Origin: Methylocystaceae bacterium
GTDB taxonomy: Bacteria; Pseudomonadota; Alphaproteobacteria; Rhizobiales; Beijerinckiaceae
Direction: 5' to 3'
DNA: 15,368 bases
Assembly: GCA_003152255.1 (NCBI GenBank)
Contig: PLZT01000726.1
Location: 2,904-18,271 of the forward strand
A program made the position numbers and the translations under genes. Position 1 is the first letter of the stretch, and every line of letters begins with the position of its first letter. Below, piece by piece: positions 7,296 through 15,368 of this stretch. A model generated the notes under the pieces. The model had not been told where the DNA came from, made no database searches, and was given only the letters and a program-made list of their open reading frames with translations.

Positions 7296-8822
7296 ATGGG
7301 CAAGCTCACACGCGCTGAATTGGAAAGCCATCTCTGGAAGTCCGCCGACATTCTGCGTGGTTCCATCGATAGTTCCGACTACAAGATTTACATCTTTGGC
7401 TTTCTGTTTCTGAAGCGCCTGTCGGATCGCTTCGAGGAGGAAGCGCAAGAGTGCATCCGCAAGGGCTTGTCGAAAGACATCGCTTATAACGATCCCGACG
7501 AGCACGAATTCTTCCTCGCTGAACGCGCTCGCTGGTCCGCGCTCAAGAAGCTGACCACGGGCATCGGCGATCAACTCAATAAGGCTTGCGCGGCGATCGA
7601 AGACGCCAACCCCTCGATTGAGGGCGTCCTCGCCAACATCGACTTCAATTCCGAATCGCGGCTTGGCGACGCAAAGAACCGTGAGGGCGTGCTTGCGCGC
7701 CTGATCGACCATTTCTCGCGCATCGACCTGTCCAACGCCTCATTGTCCGAGCCGGACATGCTGGGACGCGCCTATGAATATCTCATCGACAAATTCGCCG
7801 ACGACGCCGGCAAGAAGGGTGGCGAGTTCTACACGCCCCACCATGTCGTGCGCCTCATCGTGGAATTGCTGGACCCGAAGCCCGGTATGCGCATCAGCGA
7901 TCCCACCTGCGGCTCGGGCGGCATGCTGATTGAGAGCGCTCGGCACATCGCCGACATCGAAGGCAAGCGCCTCGGGCAGCCAGTCAACGTGACGCTGCAT
8001 GGGCAGGAAAAGAACCTCGGCACGTGGGCTATCGCCAAGATGAACCTTCTGTTGCATGGGCTGCGCGACGCCCGGATTGAGAAGGGCGACACGATCCGCA
8101 ACCCGCGCCTTCTCGATAATGAAGGCAACCTGATCCTATATGATCGCGTCATCGCCAACCCCCCGTTCTCATTGGACGCGTGGGGTGCGGATGACGTCTC
8201 GGGGGAGAACGAGAAGAAGAGCTTCAATCGCTTCATCTACGGCATCCCGCCCAAGAACATGGGCGACCTCGCGTTCGTTCAGCACATGGTTGCGACGCTC
8301 AACGCAAAGGGCGTCTGCGGTGTGGTCATGCCGCACGGTGTGCTGTTTCGCGGTTCCGGCGATGGGCGCATTCGCGAGGGGATGCTGAAAGCGGATTTGT
8401 TCGAGGCAATTATTGGCTTGCCGGAGAACCTGTTCGCGGGCACGGGCATTCCCGCGACCATTCTCATTCTCAACAAAAACAAGCCGAAATCCCGCAAGGG
8501 CAAGGTGCTGTTCATCCACGGCGCGAAGGAATTCGAGGAGCGGCCGAAGAAGAACATTTTGGGCGAGAGTAACATTACGCGCATCGTCGATGCCTTCCGG
8601 GCGTGGCAGGACGAAGACCGCTTCTGCCGCGTTGTGGACCGCAAGGAGATCGAGGAGAACGATTTTAACCTCAACATTTCCCGCTACATCGACACGTTGG
8701 AGCCGGAAAAGCCGATCGACGTTAAAGCCGAACTCGACAAGTTGTGGACTGCCGAGAGGGCTCGCGATGAAGCCGCCGCGCGGATGAACGCCCTCTTGAA
8801 GGAGATGGGTTATGCCGGGTGA
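7296..8822 (+). CDS. hsdM: Type I restriction-modification DNA methyltransferase subunit HsdM
   Basis: N6-adenine DNA methyltransferase subunit, 508 residues, close to the roughly 520 of the type IC family. The N-terminal HsdM helical domain (about 5-140) contains IYIFGFLFLKRLSDRF. GEFYTP at 176-181 precedes motif I DPTCGSGG (202-209), which binds S-adenosylmethionine. Motif IV NPPF at 288-291 is the adenine-methylating signature. HGQEKN at 235-240 and GIPATILIL further on are family landmarks. It should form the M2S modification enzyme with a specificity subunit and join HsdR for cleavage. All catalytic motifs look intact. The gene starts at ATG 7296 after GAGGGAAAC and its end overlaps the next gene by 11 bp. 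Confidence 0.97.
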   Translation: MGKLTRAELESHLWKSADILRGSIDSSDYKIYIFGFLFLKRLSDRFEEEAQECIRKGLSKDIAYNDPDEHEFFLAERARWSALKKLTTGIGDQLNKACAAIEDANPSIEGVLANIDFNSESRLGDAKNREGVLARLIDHFSRIDLSNASLSEPDMLGRAYEYLIDKFADDAGKKGGEFYTPHHVVRLIVELLDPKPGMRISDPTCGSGGMLIESARHIADIEGKRLGQPVNVTLHGQEKNLGTWAIAKMNLLLHGLRDARIEKGDTIRNPRLLDNEGNLILYDRVIANPPFSLDAWGADDVSGENEKKSFNRFIYGIPPKNMGDLAFVQHMVATLNAKGVCGVVMPHGVLFRGSGDGRIREGMLKADLFEAIIGLPENLFAGTGIPATILILNKNKPKSRKGKVLFIHGAKEFEERPKKNILGESNITRIVDAFRAWQDEDRFCRVVDRKEIEENDFNLNISRYIDTLEPEKPIDVKAELDKLWTAERARDEAAARMNALLKEMGYAG

Positions 8823-10119
8823 AATGCCGAAAGGTTGGGCCGCCGCGCGCTTTCGGGACGCCATGCGTTTGGAAGAGCGGCGCGAGCCGATTGACCCCCA
8901 AAGGACTTATAGGCTTCTTGGCGTTCGCTGGTATGGCAACGGTGCATTCCTGCGCGAAGAGCGTATTGGAGAGGGCCTGTCGGCACAGCATCTCTATCGG
9001 GTGCGGCCAGGGGACGTAATTTACAACCGACTTTTCGCATGGAAGGGGTCGTTCGGACTGATTGGTGAAGACCTTGCCGGTTGTTATGTGTCCAATGAAT
9101 TTCCGCTCTTTGCCGCACGGCTCGACAGGGTCGATCCGCAGTTCCTTCTCCGCGTCCTCAGGCATCCCCGGACTTCAGATCGCGCAGACGCCTTTTCGAC
9201 GGGAACCACGTCGATTAGCAGAAATAGGCTCAACGAAGACGATTTCCTCCATTTTCCGCTCAACCTTCCACCGCTCGCCGAGCAGCGCGCGATTGCCGAG
9301 GTGTTGGGCGCGGTGGAGGAGGCTATCGCGAAGACGCAAATGTTGATCGAGGCTATCGCAGCCGCAAAACATACGACAATGCGCGAGCTTCTTACGCGTG
9401 GCGTTCGGCGTGGCAATGCGCCGCTGAAGCGCCTTCCGGCTCGCTGGGTTCTGGGACGCATTGCCGAGGGCGTCAGCCATATCCCCGGCGATTGGGAGCT
9501 TGTGACACTCACGAAGGTCGCGAAGCTCGAAAGTGGTCATACGCCTAGCCGCGACAAGCCGGACTATTGGGGCGGAGACATCCCGTGGCTGTCGCTCGCC
9601 GACACGGATGCACTTGAGGCGCTCGAAGTCGATCAGACTTCGGAATGCGTAACCTCGAAGGGCATAGCAAATTCATCGGCCCGCATTCTTCCGGAAGACA
9701 CAGTGGTGTTCTCGCGCACGGCAACTGTTGGTAAGGCCACTCGGATGAAACGGCCCATGGCTACCAGCCAAGATTTTGCGAACTGGATATGTGGCCCCAC
9801 GCTACTCCCCGCATACCTCGTGCAGGTCTTTCGTCACATGGGTCGCGAATGGGAGCGCCTTCAGGAAGGCAGCACGCACCAAACAATCTACATGCCGGTG
9901 TTCAAGAAACTCCAAATCTTGCAGCCGCCAAAGATCGAACAGCAGAAAGTTGCTGAGATTGGAGAGGCGTTTGACCGTCGTATTGCTGGTGAGCAGGGGG
10001 CCTTGGCGGTGTTGGTTCACAATCGCGCAGCCCTCGCTCAAGAACTCCTCTCCGGTCGCATTCGCCTTCCCGAAAGTATCATCGCGCGCCATCGTGACAA
10101 GGCGGGACAAGCCGCATGA
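8812..10119 (+). CDS. hsdS: Type I restriction-modification specificity subunit HsdS (two TRDs)
   Basis: DNA-recognition subunit, 435 residues, full size. TRD1 spans about 5-150 (RPGDVIYNRLFAWKGSFGLI at 65-84). The central conserved spacer starts with LPPLAEQRAIAEVLG at 152-166 and runs as a helix to about 198. TRD2 spans about 225-370, with SGHTPSRDKPDYWGGDIPWL at 241-260 and STHQTIYMPVF at 354-364. A second spacer helix (QPPKIEQQKVAEIGEAFDRR, 371-390) closes the protein. The two TRDs differ strongly, so the target should be an asymmetric bipartite site, which I cannot read from sequence. ATG 8812 has GGAG nine bases upstream and overlaps the hsdM end. The stop shares ATGA with the hsdR start. 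Confidence 0.95.
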   Translation: MPGEMPKGWAAARFRDAMRLEERREPIDPQRTYRLLGVRWYGNGAFLREERIGEGLSAQHLYRVRPGDVIYNRLFAWKGSFGLIGEDLAGCYVSNEFPLFAARLDRVDPQFLLRVLRHPRTSDRADAFSTGTTSISRNRLNEDDFLHFPLNLPPLAEQRAIAEVLGAVEEAIAKTQMLIEAIAAAKHTTMRELLTRGVRRGNAPLKRLPARWVLGRIAEGVSHIPGDWELVTLTKVAKLESGHTPSRDKPDYWGGDIPWLSLADTDALEALEVDQTSECVTSKGIANSSARILPEDTVVFSRTATVGKATRMKRPMATSQDFANWICGPTLLPAYLVQVFRHMGREWERLQEGSTHQTIYMPVFKKLQILQPPKIEQQKVAEIGEAFDRRIAGEQGALAVLVHNRAALAQELLSGRIRLPESIIARHRDKAGQAA

Positions 10120-13085
10120 GCCAGGCGACCGACCAGCTTGAACGCGAATGGGTGGAGGAACCCGCCGTCGACCTATTGCGCGTGCTGTTCGACTACAAAG
10201 CCTTGTCACTGGAAGAGGTGCGACGCCTGCGCGAAGGCTTGTCCACGGAACCGGTCCTGACCCTCCGCCTGGCCGATTGCTTGTCGCGGCTCAATCCCTG
10301 GCTCGGAGAGGATGGTGTGCGCCGAGCCGTCGCGGCTGTCACGCGTATTGCCGCCGTCGACGTGATGGAGGCCAACGAAAATGCGCACACGGCCCTGTCC
10401 TACGGAGTTACCGCGCCCCACACGGAAAACGGTCGCCGGCAAGACCGCACCGTGCGCTTTTTCGACTTCGATGATCCATTCGCCAATACATTCGAATTCG
10501 CCCGGCAAGTCGCCATCAAAGGCCCGCGTCAGGACATCATCCCGGACATCACCATCTATGTGAACGGGCTGCCGCTCGCGGTGATCGAGTGCAAGTCGCC
10601 GGTCTTGGCCGATCCGATGGGCGAGGCCATCCGGCAGTTCCGCCGGTATGAAAGCCGGGACGAATTTTCAGGGCTAGGCGCGCCGCGCTTGTTCGAGACG
10701 GCGCAAATCTCCATCGCCCTGGCCCGCGACGTTGCAAAATATGGCACGACGCTGACGCCGGCGCGCCAATGGGCGGAATGGAAGGACCCCTATCCGCTAA
10801 CCCTCGACGCGTTGACCGCCCAGCTCGGGCGCACCCCTACCGGTCAAGATATTTTGCTTGCCGGACTTCTCGCGCCCGCCAACTTGCTCGATCTTATCCG
10901 CAACTTCGTGATGTTCGAGACGATCGATGGCCGGCGCATCAAGAAGCTGGCGCGCTATCAGCAGTTCGTTGCCGTCGGCAAGGCAATTGAGCGCATTCGC
11001 ACGGCCGTCAATCCGCAACGGCGTGGCGGGGTGATCCACCACGCCCAAGGCTCCGGCAAATCTCTTACCATGGTGTTTCTGGCGACCAAGCTCCGCCGCT
11101 TGCCCGAAGCGGAAAACCCGACGCTTGTCATCGTCACCGACCGCAATGACCTTGACGACCAGATCACCGCTCAGTTCAAGCGCTCAGGCTTCCCAAACCC
11201 CGTGCAAGCCGACAGCGGCGACGCGCTGCGCAAAGTCCTCGCCGGTGGCGTGGGAACGACCGTCCTTACGACCGTGCACAAATTCCATAGCGCCGTGCCG
11301 AATCGTTCGTCGATCATTTCCAGTGCACGCAACGTGTTCGTCATGGTGGACGAGGCCCACCGGACGCAATACGGCGCGCTTGCGGCGCGAATGCGCGCCG
11401 GTCTGCCAAACGCCTGTATGCTCGCCTTCACGGGCACGCCTATCGACAAGAAAGACCGCAGCACGCGCGAGGTGTTCGGCGATTATTTGCACCGCTATCT
11501 CATCGACCAGGCCGTCAAGGACGGCGCCACAGTCCCGATTTTTTATGAGATGCGTGACGCCCGCTTGCGGATCGACGGCCGCGACCTTGAAAGCGACATC
11601 CGGACGTCGTTCCCGGAACTCTCGGACGAAGAGATTGACAAGCTGAAGCGCGGGATGCGTCTCCAGGAAAAGCTCGCTGGCGCCGAAGTGCGCGTCGAAG
11701 CGATCGCCAAGGATATCCTTGAGCACTACCGCACTACGATCGAGCCCAACGGCTTCAAGGCGCAAATCGTTACAGTGAGCCGCGATGTCGCGGTGAGTTA
11801 CGTCGAGGCGCTACGCCGGTTGGGCGCGCCGGAATGCGCGCTGATCATGTCGGCTTCCAACAATGACAGCGCCCGGCTGCAAGCCCACCACCTATCGAAG
11901 CGCGAGCGGGATGATTGCATTTCCCGTTTCAAGAAGCCGGATGATCCTCTGAAGATATTGGTCGTCTGCGATATGCTTCTAACCGGCTTCGACGCGCCTG
12001 TTGAACAGGTGCTCTATCTCGACGCTCCGTTGCGCGAGCACACGCTTTTGCAGGCCATCGCGCGCGTGAACCGCACGGCTGAGGGCAAAACCTACGGACT
12101 GGTCGTCGACTATTGGGGCGACAACCGGCGCATCAGCGCCGCTCTGGACCTGTTTTCGGAAGAGGATGGCGTTTCAAACGCGCTCCGTCCGCTTACGGAG
12201 AAAATTCAGCTTCTCGAAAGCCGCCACCGGGCAGCCATGCGCCTGTTCGAGGGGGGCGATCGCGGAGACGAAGCGCTTTGCCTGGCGCTCTTGGAGCCCG
12301 ACGACATTCGAGCCAAATTCGAATTGGATTTTTTGCGCTTTGCGGAAGCCATGGACATGGTTTTGCCTGACCCAAAGGCGTTGGAAGAGCCATATGTCAC
12401 CGATTTGAAATGGCTCGCTCGGCTGAGGGTGATCGCGCGACGCGCGCACTATCAAGAGCCATTCGATCCGAAGGACTATGGCGCGAAGGTCGGGGAAATC
12501 ATCACCAGGCACTTGTCGGTCGAAGGCGTCGAACAGCTTCTAGCGAAGCGTGATATCCTTGATCCGGCGTTCAAGCAGCATCTCGACAGCCTGTCATCCG
12601 CGGAGGCCAAGGCCGCTGAAATCGAACATGCAATTCACCACGAAATCCATGTTCACCGTGACGAAAATCCGATGGCTTACACGTCTTTATGGGAGCAACT
12701 GGAGAAGATCGTCAACGAGAAGCGTGAGGCCCGCGTCTCCGCCGCGAGCACGCTAGCGCGGCTAGAGGACATTGCCGCGCAGGTGTCAGGTGTCAGGGCC
12801 GGCGGAAGTGGTTTGTCCAATAGCCTTACCGGTACAGCGGGTGCGATCCTGCCTTTCATCGACGGCGCCGTTGCGGCCGACGTTCGCGCGGTCGCTGCGG
12901 CGGACGTAGCCAAGGCGCTAGATGGCTACGCCGTTGTCGTTGATTGGCAGCATAAGGAAGATGTTCAGCGCCAGATGCGCCGCGCGATAAAAGAACGGCT
13001 CCGGCCCCTCGGCATGGATGCGGGTAAGATAGAAGCCATCACCGCCAAGGTGATGGACGTGGCACGCGCGAGGCTAGTGCGATGA
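10116..13085 (+). CDS. hsdR: Type I restriction endonuclease motor subunit HsdR
   Basis: Restriction and translocation subunit, 989 residues, close to the EcoR124I size. The N-terminal nuclease carries the PD-(D/E)xK core as Asp144 (PDITIYVNG) and Glu158-Cys-Lys160. The SF2 motor follows: Walker A AQGSGKS at 310-316, DEAH at 412-415 (VMVDEAHRTQYG) and FTGTP at 438-442. The RecA2 half holds LLTGFDAPVEQVLYLDAP and the motif VI-like QAIARVNRT. The C-terminal third is helical and should bind HsdM/HsdS. All catalytic residues are present, so the enzyme should be active. The start shares ATGA with hsdS and the stop shares ATGA with the metallopeptidase gene, so the chain is translationally coupled. 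Confidence 0.97.
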   Translation: MSQATDQLEREWVEEPAVDLLRVLFDYKALSLEEVRRLREGLSTEPVLTLRLADCLSRLNPWLGEDGVRRAVAAVTRIAAVDVMEANENAHTALSYGVTAPHTENGRRQDRTVRFFDFDDPFANTFEFARQVAIKGPRQDIIPDITIYVNGLPLAVIECKSPVLADPMGEAIRQFRRYESRDEFSGLGAPRLFETAQISIALARDVAKYGTTLTPARQWAEWKDPYPLTLDALTAQLGRTPTGQDILLAGLLAPANLLDLIRNFVMFETIDGRRIKKLARYQQFVAVGKAIERIRTAVNPQRRGGVIHHAQGSGKSLTMVFLATKLRRLPEAENPTLVIVTDRNDLDDQITAQFKRSGFPNPVQADSGDALRKVLAGGVGTTVLTTVHKFHSAVPNRSSIISSARNVFVMVDEAHRTQYGALAARMRAGLPNACMLAFTGTPIDKKDRSTREVFGDYLHRYLIDQAVKDGATVPIFYEMRDARLRIDGRDLESDIRTSFPELSDEEIDKLKRGMRLQEKLAGAEVRVEAIAKDILEHYRTTIEPNGFKAQIVTVSRDVAVSYVEALRRLGAPECALIMSASNNDSARLQAHHLSKRERDDCISRFKKPDDPLKILVVCDMLLTGFDAPVEQVLYLDAPLREHTLLQAIARVNRTAEGKTYGLVVDYWGDNRRISAALDLFSEEDGVSNALRPLTEKIQLLESRHRAAMRLFEGGDRGDEALCLALLEPDDIRAKFELDFLRFAEAMDMVLPDPKALEEPYVTDLKWLARLRVIARRAHYQEPFDPKDYGAKVGEIITRHLSVEGVEQLLAKRDILDPAFKQHLDSLSSAEAKAAEIEHAIHHEIHVHRDENPMAYTSLWEQLEKIVNEKREARVSAASTLARLEDIAAQVSGVRAGGSGLSNSLTGTAGAILPFIDGAVAADVRAVAAADVAKALDGYAVVVDWQHKEDVQRQMRRAIKERLRPLGMDAGKIEAITAKVMDVARARLVR

Positions 13086-13822
13086 CCTCAACCGCCGTGC
13101 ATAGCTTTGATTTTGGCGGCGAGATTGTCCGCTTCTCGATTGAGCGCACGTCGAGGCGGAAGACGGTCGCAATTTCTGTCGGCTATGACGGCGTTCGCGT
13201 GCTCGCACCCGCTGATCTCGACGATGATCGCGTCATCAAAATCGTTCGCCAGAAAGGCGCCTGGCTACTGCGCAAGCAGACAGGATATCGGGAGCTTGGC
13301 GGCTTGCCGATTGTCCGCGAATTTGTGAGCGGGGAGACGTTCCACTATCTGGGGCGTTCATATCGTCTGAAGGTCGTCCCCGATCAAGCTGCGGTTGTCA
13401 CCAGAATAACCGTGCGAGGTTCGACGCTCGTCGCGCCGGTTCTGCCCGACGCGATCCCTTTGGTCCGGCGCGCAGCGGTAAGAAGCGCGCTTCGGCATTG
13501 GTATCGCGATCATGCGAAAGTCCATTTTCCAGCTCGCGCGGCAGTCGTGGCCGAACACCTTGGGATAGGAACGCCCAGCGTCCATGTCGTCGACCAGTCG
13601 AAACGATGGGGGAGTTGCGATGCGCGCGGGAGCATTCGTTTGAATTGGCGCCTAGTCATGGCCCCTATGACGCTCGTTGACTACGTGATCGCCCACGAGG
13701 CTTGCCACGTCCTGGAGCACAATCATTCACGGCGCTTCTGGCGCTCGCTCGAAACCATCATGCCGGACTATGAAAATCGTGTGCGGCAACTGGATCGGCT
13801 TGGGCATCTGTTTGTTTGGTAG
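13082..13822 (+). CDS. YgjP-type (DUF45, M48-like) zinc metallopeptidase
   Basis: A 246-residue soluble protein of the YgjP/SprT-like metallopeptidase group. Zinc site: HEACH at 205-209 (His205, Glu206, His209), with the third ligand probably His215 in the NHSRRFW element at 214-220. QSKRWGSCDARGSIRLNWRL (172-191) is the strongest family signature, and the N-terminal SRRKTVAISVGYDGVRVLAP also matches. The start overlaps the hsdR stop by ATGA, so it is expressed with the restriction subunit. Such genes are often found beside hsdR in type I loci. Their role there is not established; processing or turnover of HsdR, or handling of DNA-protein crosslinks, are guesses. No signal peptide is seen, so it should act in the cytoplasm. 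Confidence 0.9.
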   Translation: MTSTAVHSFDFGGEIVRFSIERTSRRKTVAISVGYDGVRVLAPADLDDDRVIKIVRQKGAWLLRKQTGYRELGGLPIVREFVSGETFHYLGRSYRLKVVPDQAAVVTRITVRGSTLVAPVLPDAIPLVRRAAVRSALRHWYRDHAKVHFPARAAVVAEHLGIGTPSVHVVDQSKRWGSCDARGSIRLNWRLVMAPMTLVDYVIAHEACHVLEHNHSRRFWRSLETIMPDYENRVRQLDRLGHLFVW

Positions 13823-13834
13823 CGGTTTCGCTGC
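13819..13834 (+). terminator. Small hairpin at the end of the R-M operon
   Basis: GTAGCG-GTTT-CGCTGC spans the stop codon of the metallopeptidase gene: six pairs including one G-U. No U run follows, so it is at best a weak or rho-assisted end. Another 128 bp separate it from the convergent gene's stop, and no better terminator is visible there. Confidence 0.25.
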
Positions 13835-13962
13835 TCCACTTCTGTCAATCGCGGAGACAAATTGTGCAGGGTTTTGAGAGACGCCGCGTCGACCGCAATC
13901 GGCGGAAAGCGGAAGGCCGCGATCGCCGATGACAAGGGCGGCGCGGCACCAAGTGCGGTCGT

Positions 13963-15036
13963 TTATTTTTTAGCCCCTGACCGGTCCTTCTTACCGTTCT
14001 CGACGATTTCATTAACAACAACTTGATCGTGCAATATTGTTGCGAATAGCCTCGGATTAGCTTGCCTAACAATCTTATCTGAGAAGCCATCCAAAAGAGA
14101 GATCGCTAAACCTACGGCTGCTCCAATAATCATCCCTGGGGGGCCGGCCATGGCCATGCCAACAGTGGTGCCCACCGCACTTCCGGTGAGGGATACGCCG
14201 GTTATTCGAACGGCGCGCATGACTACCGGCTGATCGGGAGCCGAGGTTTGTTCCAAGATAATCCTCTGGTATTCCTTCAAGACCTGCGCTGAGTTTGCTG
14301 GGTCCGGACGATTCCACAACCATTTCCTGAATTCTTCGGCGCTTCGATGACTTCGCAATTCGGCCGCTTGTCTAATAGTCAATTGTTTTTGGTTCAATAA
14401 ATGACGAATAGATGGTATATTCTCTTGGGTCATAATTATTTCAACAGTTTTATTAACACCATGAGCGGATATCCCATCGTGTTCTAGTTGTTCAATAGTT
14501 TTTCTGTGGTCAATGTGCTCAAAATAATCAATATCATGACCTGCTACAAATTTTGATACATCACCATTTTCGCATATTATTGTGTTTCTTGTAGCCTGCC
14601 GCGACAGCATCTTCATATCTTGTGTAGATAAACCATTTTCGCCCATAAGACCATTAGAAATACATTGTTCGACATCCCGTAGAATGGCGTTATATTTATC
14701 AGCATTTTCTGGTGAAGAATATTCTTGTTCACCGTGAAGAAACTCAATCGCCCCTTCGCTAAAGAGCCTATCCAAGAGCTGCGGACCAAATGCCCGGTTG
14801 AGTAAACGTATCGTCCCATGGTTCGGGTCGGTAATAGGAAAAGACAGCTTTGGCGATATTAGAAATGCCTCCCCAAGGAGGCAGCCAGCATCGGAGAGCA
14901 TCGTAATTCGCCCAGGGAGGTTACCAAGAGATGATGTGACCCGCCCGTATTCTGGTTGCCATCGAATATGAGATCCCAAGCTGTCCAGATCGCGGAACAA
15001 CATGCTTCGCGGTAGTCCGTATCGATTCTCGAACAT
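13963..15036 (-). CDS. Unrecognised protein with C-terminal glycine-zipper membrane segment
   Basis: A 357-residue protein I do not recognise. Residues 1-270 are soluble and mixed, with no catalytic motif I can name; the stretch 100-270 is charged and helical (for example RKTIEQLEHDGISAHG). Residues about 280-315 are hydrophobic with small residues spaced by about four (Gly280, 285, 289, 293, 298, 301, 305, 309), a glycine-zipper pattern seen in oligomerising membrane segments. A charged tail follows (ENGKKDRSGAKK). The DNA from about 14390 to 14760 is clearly richer in A and T than the rest, suggesting separate acquisition. The gene converges on the restriction operon. ATG 15036 was preferred to an in-frame GTG at 15045; neither has a strong ribosome site. 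A membrane effector of a defence system is possible but unproven. Confidence 0.75.
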   Translation of the reverse strand: MFENRYGLPRSMLFRDLDSLGSHIRWQPEYGRVTSSLGNLPGRITMLSDAGCLLGEAFLISPKLSFPITDPNHGTIRLLNRAFGPQLLDRLFSEGAIEFLHGEQEYSSPENADKYNAILRDVEQCISNGLMGENGLSTQDMKMLSRQATRNTIICENGDVSKFVAGHDIDYFEHIDHRKTIEQLEHDGISAHGVNKTVEIIMTQENIPSIRHLLNQKQLTIRQAAELRSHRSAEEFRKWLWNRPDPANSAQVLKEYQRIILEQTSAPDQPVVMRAVRITGVSLTGSAVGTTVGMAMAGPPGMIIGAAVGLAISLLDGFSDKIVRQANPRLFATILHDQVVVNEIVENGKKDRSGAKK

Positions 15037-15368
15037 TGCGCACACCCGCTAAAACGTTTTCCGTGGAGCGCAAGAAGCGGGACCCCACCATTTCGGGATC
15101 GTGTCCAATTTGCCAAAATGCCTATTCGCTCTCACTTACCAACATTAGCGATTGCATTGGGCCCTGACAATTGCGGTTTTATCCGGATCAACTGACTGCG
15201 ACCGATCATCACGACCGTCGGGTTTCGACCCAGCTTAAACGCCCTGGGTTAGTGCTAGTGATGGCGTCAATGGGTCAACGATGAGACCATTGCGGTGCGA
15301 CCCGCCTATGTCTCCTTCGAGCCGAAGGCGGTCGTCCCCGCGAGCATAAATCAAGATTATTGGTGCGC
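15037..15368. other. Noncoding right end with small hairpins
   Basis: No supportable gene. Two overlapping small inverted repeats are present: GGGT-TTCG-ACCC at 15220-15231, and ACCCAG with CTGGGT at 15228-15233 and 15244-15249 (10-nt loop). The part next to 15036 should hold the promoter of the leftward gene, but I see no convincing boxes. A short open frame reaches the right edge from about 15292; it is too short to judge. Confidence 0.5.

Noticed and set aside
8169..8864. Leftward 231-codon frame opposite hsdM
   Set aside because: It is antisense to a gene with all methyltransferase motifs intact, and its product resembles no known family.
14859..15116. Leftward 85-codon frame overlapping the start of the 357-residue protein
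   Set aside because: It overlaps the longer frame in another phase and shows no domain. The longer frame has coherent membrane-segment structure.
15085..15140. Resemblance of TGTCCAATTTGCCAAAATGC to insertion-sequence ends
   Set aside because: It is only a loose impression from memory. No transposase fragment, matching partner end or target duplication is visible.
15292..15368. Possible gene start reading off the right edge
   Set aside because: Only about 25 codons are visible, with no recognisable motif or ribosome site.
1..15368. CRISPR arrays, tRNA or rRNA genes
   Set aside because: No regularly spaced direct repeats and no cloverleaf or ribosomal signatures were noticed on either strand by eye.

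Overview
The window is GC-rich DNA that reads like an alphaproteobacterium of the Rhizobiales type. The clearest clue is the Ti/rhizobial-type DNA-processing set (traG, traD and divergent traA, with a relaxase start typical of this group). Base use and TraA style would fit a methylotroph or rhizobium, but the genus is an inference. The conjugation genes mean the DNA is probably part of a plasmid or an integrative conjugative element.

Left third (1-5549): a conjugative DNA-processing module. Two overlapping genes run leftward: traD (1430-2014), then a VirD4/TraG-type coupling protein (1433 and off the left edge). traA, a fused relaxase-helicase with a probable C-terminal BID-like secretion signal, runs rightward from 2289. 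The 274-bp divergent gap holds overlapping inverted repeats and is the best oriT candidate. TraA would nick oriT and unwind the strand, and TraG would hand the complex to a type IV secretion channel encoded outside the window.

Junction (5550-6655): a noncoding stretch with a striking 25-bp inverted repeat (24 of 25 matching, 63-nt spacer), then two small leftward genes: a DUF3892 protein and a tiny helix-turn-helix protein. An AT-rich divergent promoter region follows, with a near-perfect palindrome at 6593-6608.

Centre and right (6656-13822): a tight five-gene rightward type I restriction-modification operon. It encodes a stand-alone half-size specificity subunit, HsdM, a full two-TRD HsdS, HsdR and a YgjP-type zinc metallopeptidase. 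From hsdM onward every junction overlaps (11 bp, ATGA, ATGA), implying translational coupling. The extra half-specificity gene and the coupled metallopeptidase are the unusual parts.

Right end (13823-15368): a convergent leftward gene for an unrecognised 357-residue protein with a C-terminal glycine-zipper membrane segment and a visibly AT-richer middle, suggesting separate acquisition. About 330 bp with small hairpins but no supportable gene follows. Overall this looks like accessory, probably defence-related, cargo beside conjugation genes. No RNA genes, CRISPR arrays or intact insertion sequences were found.
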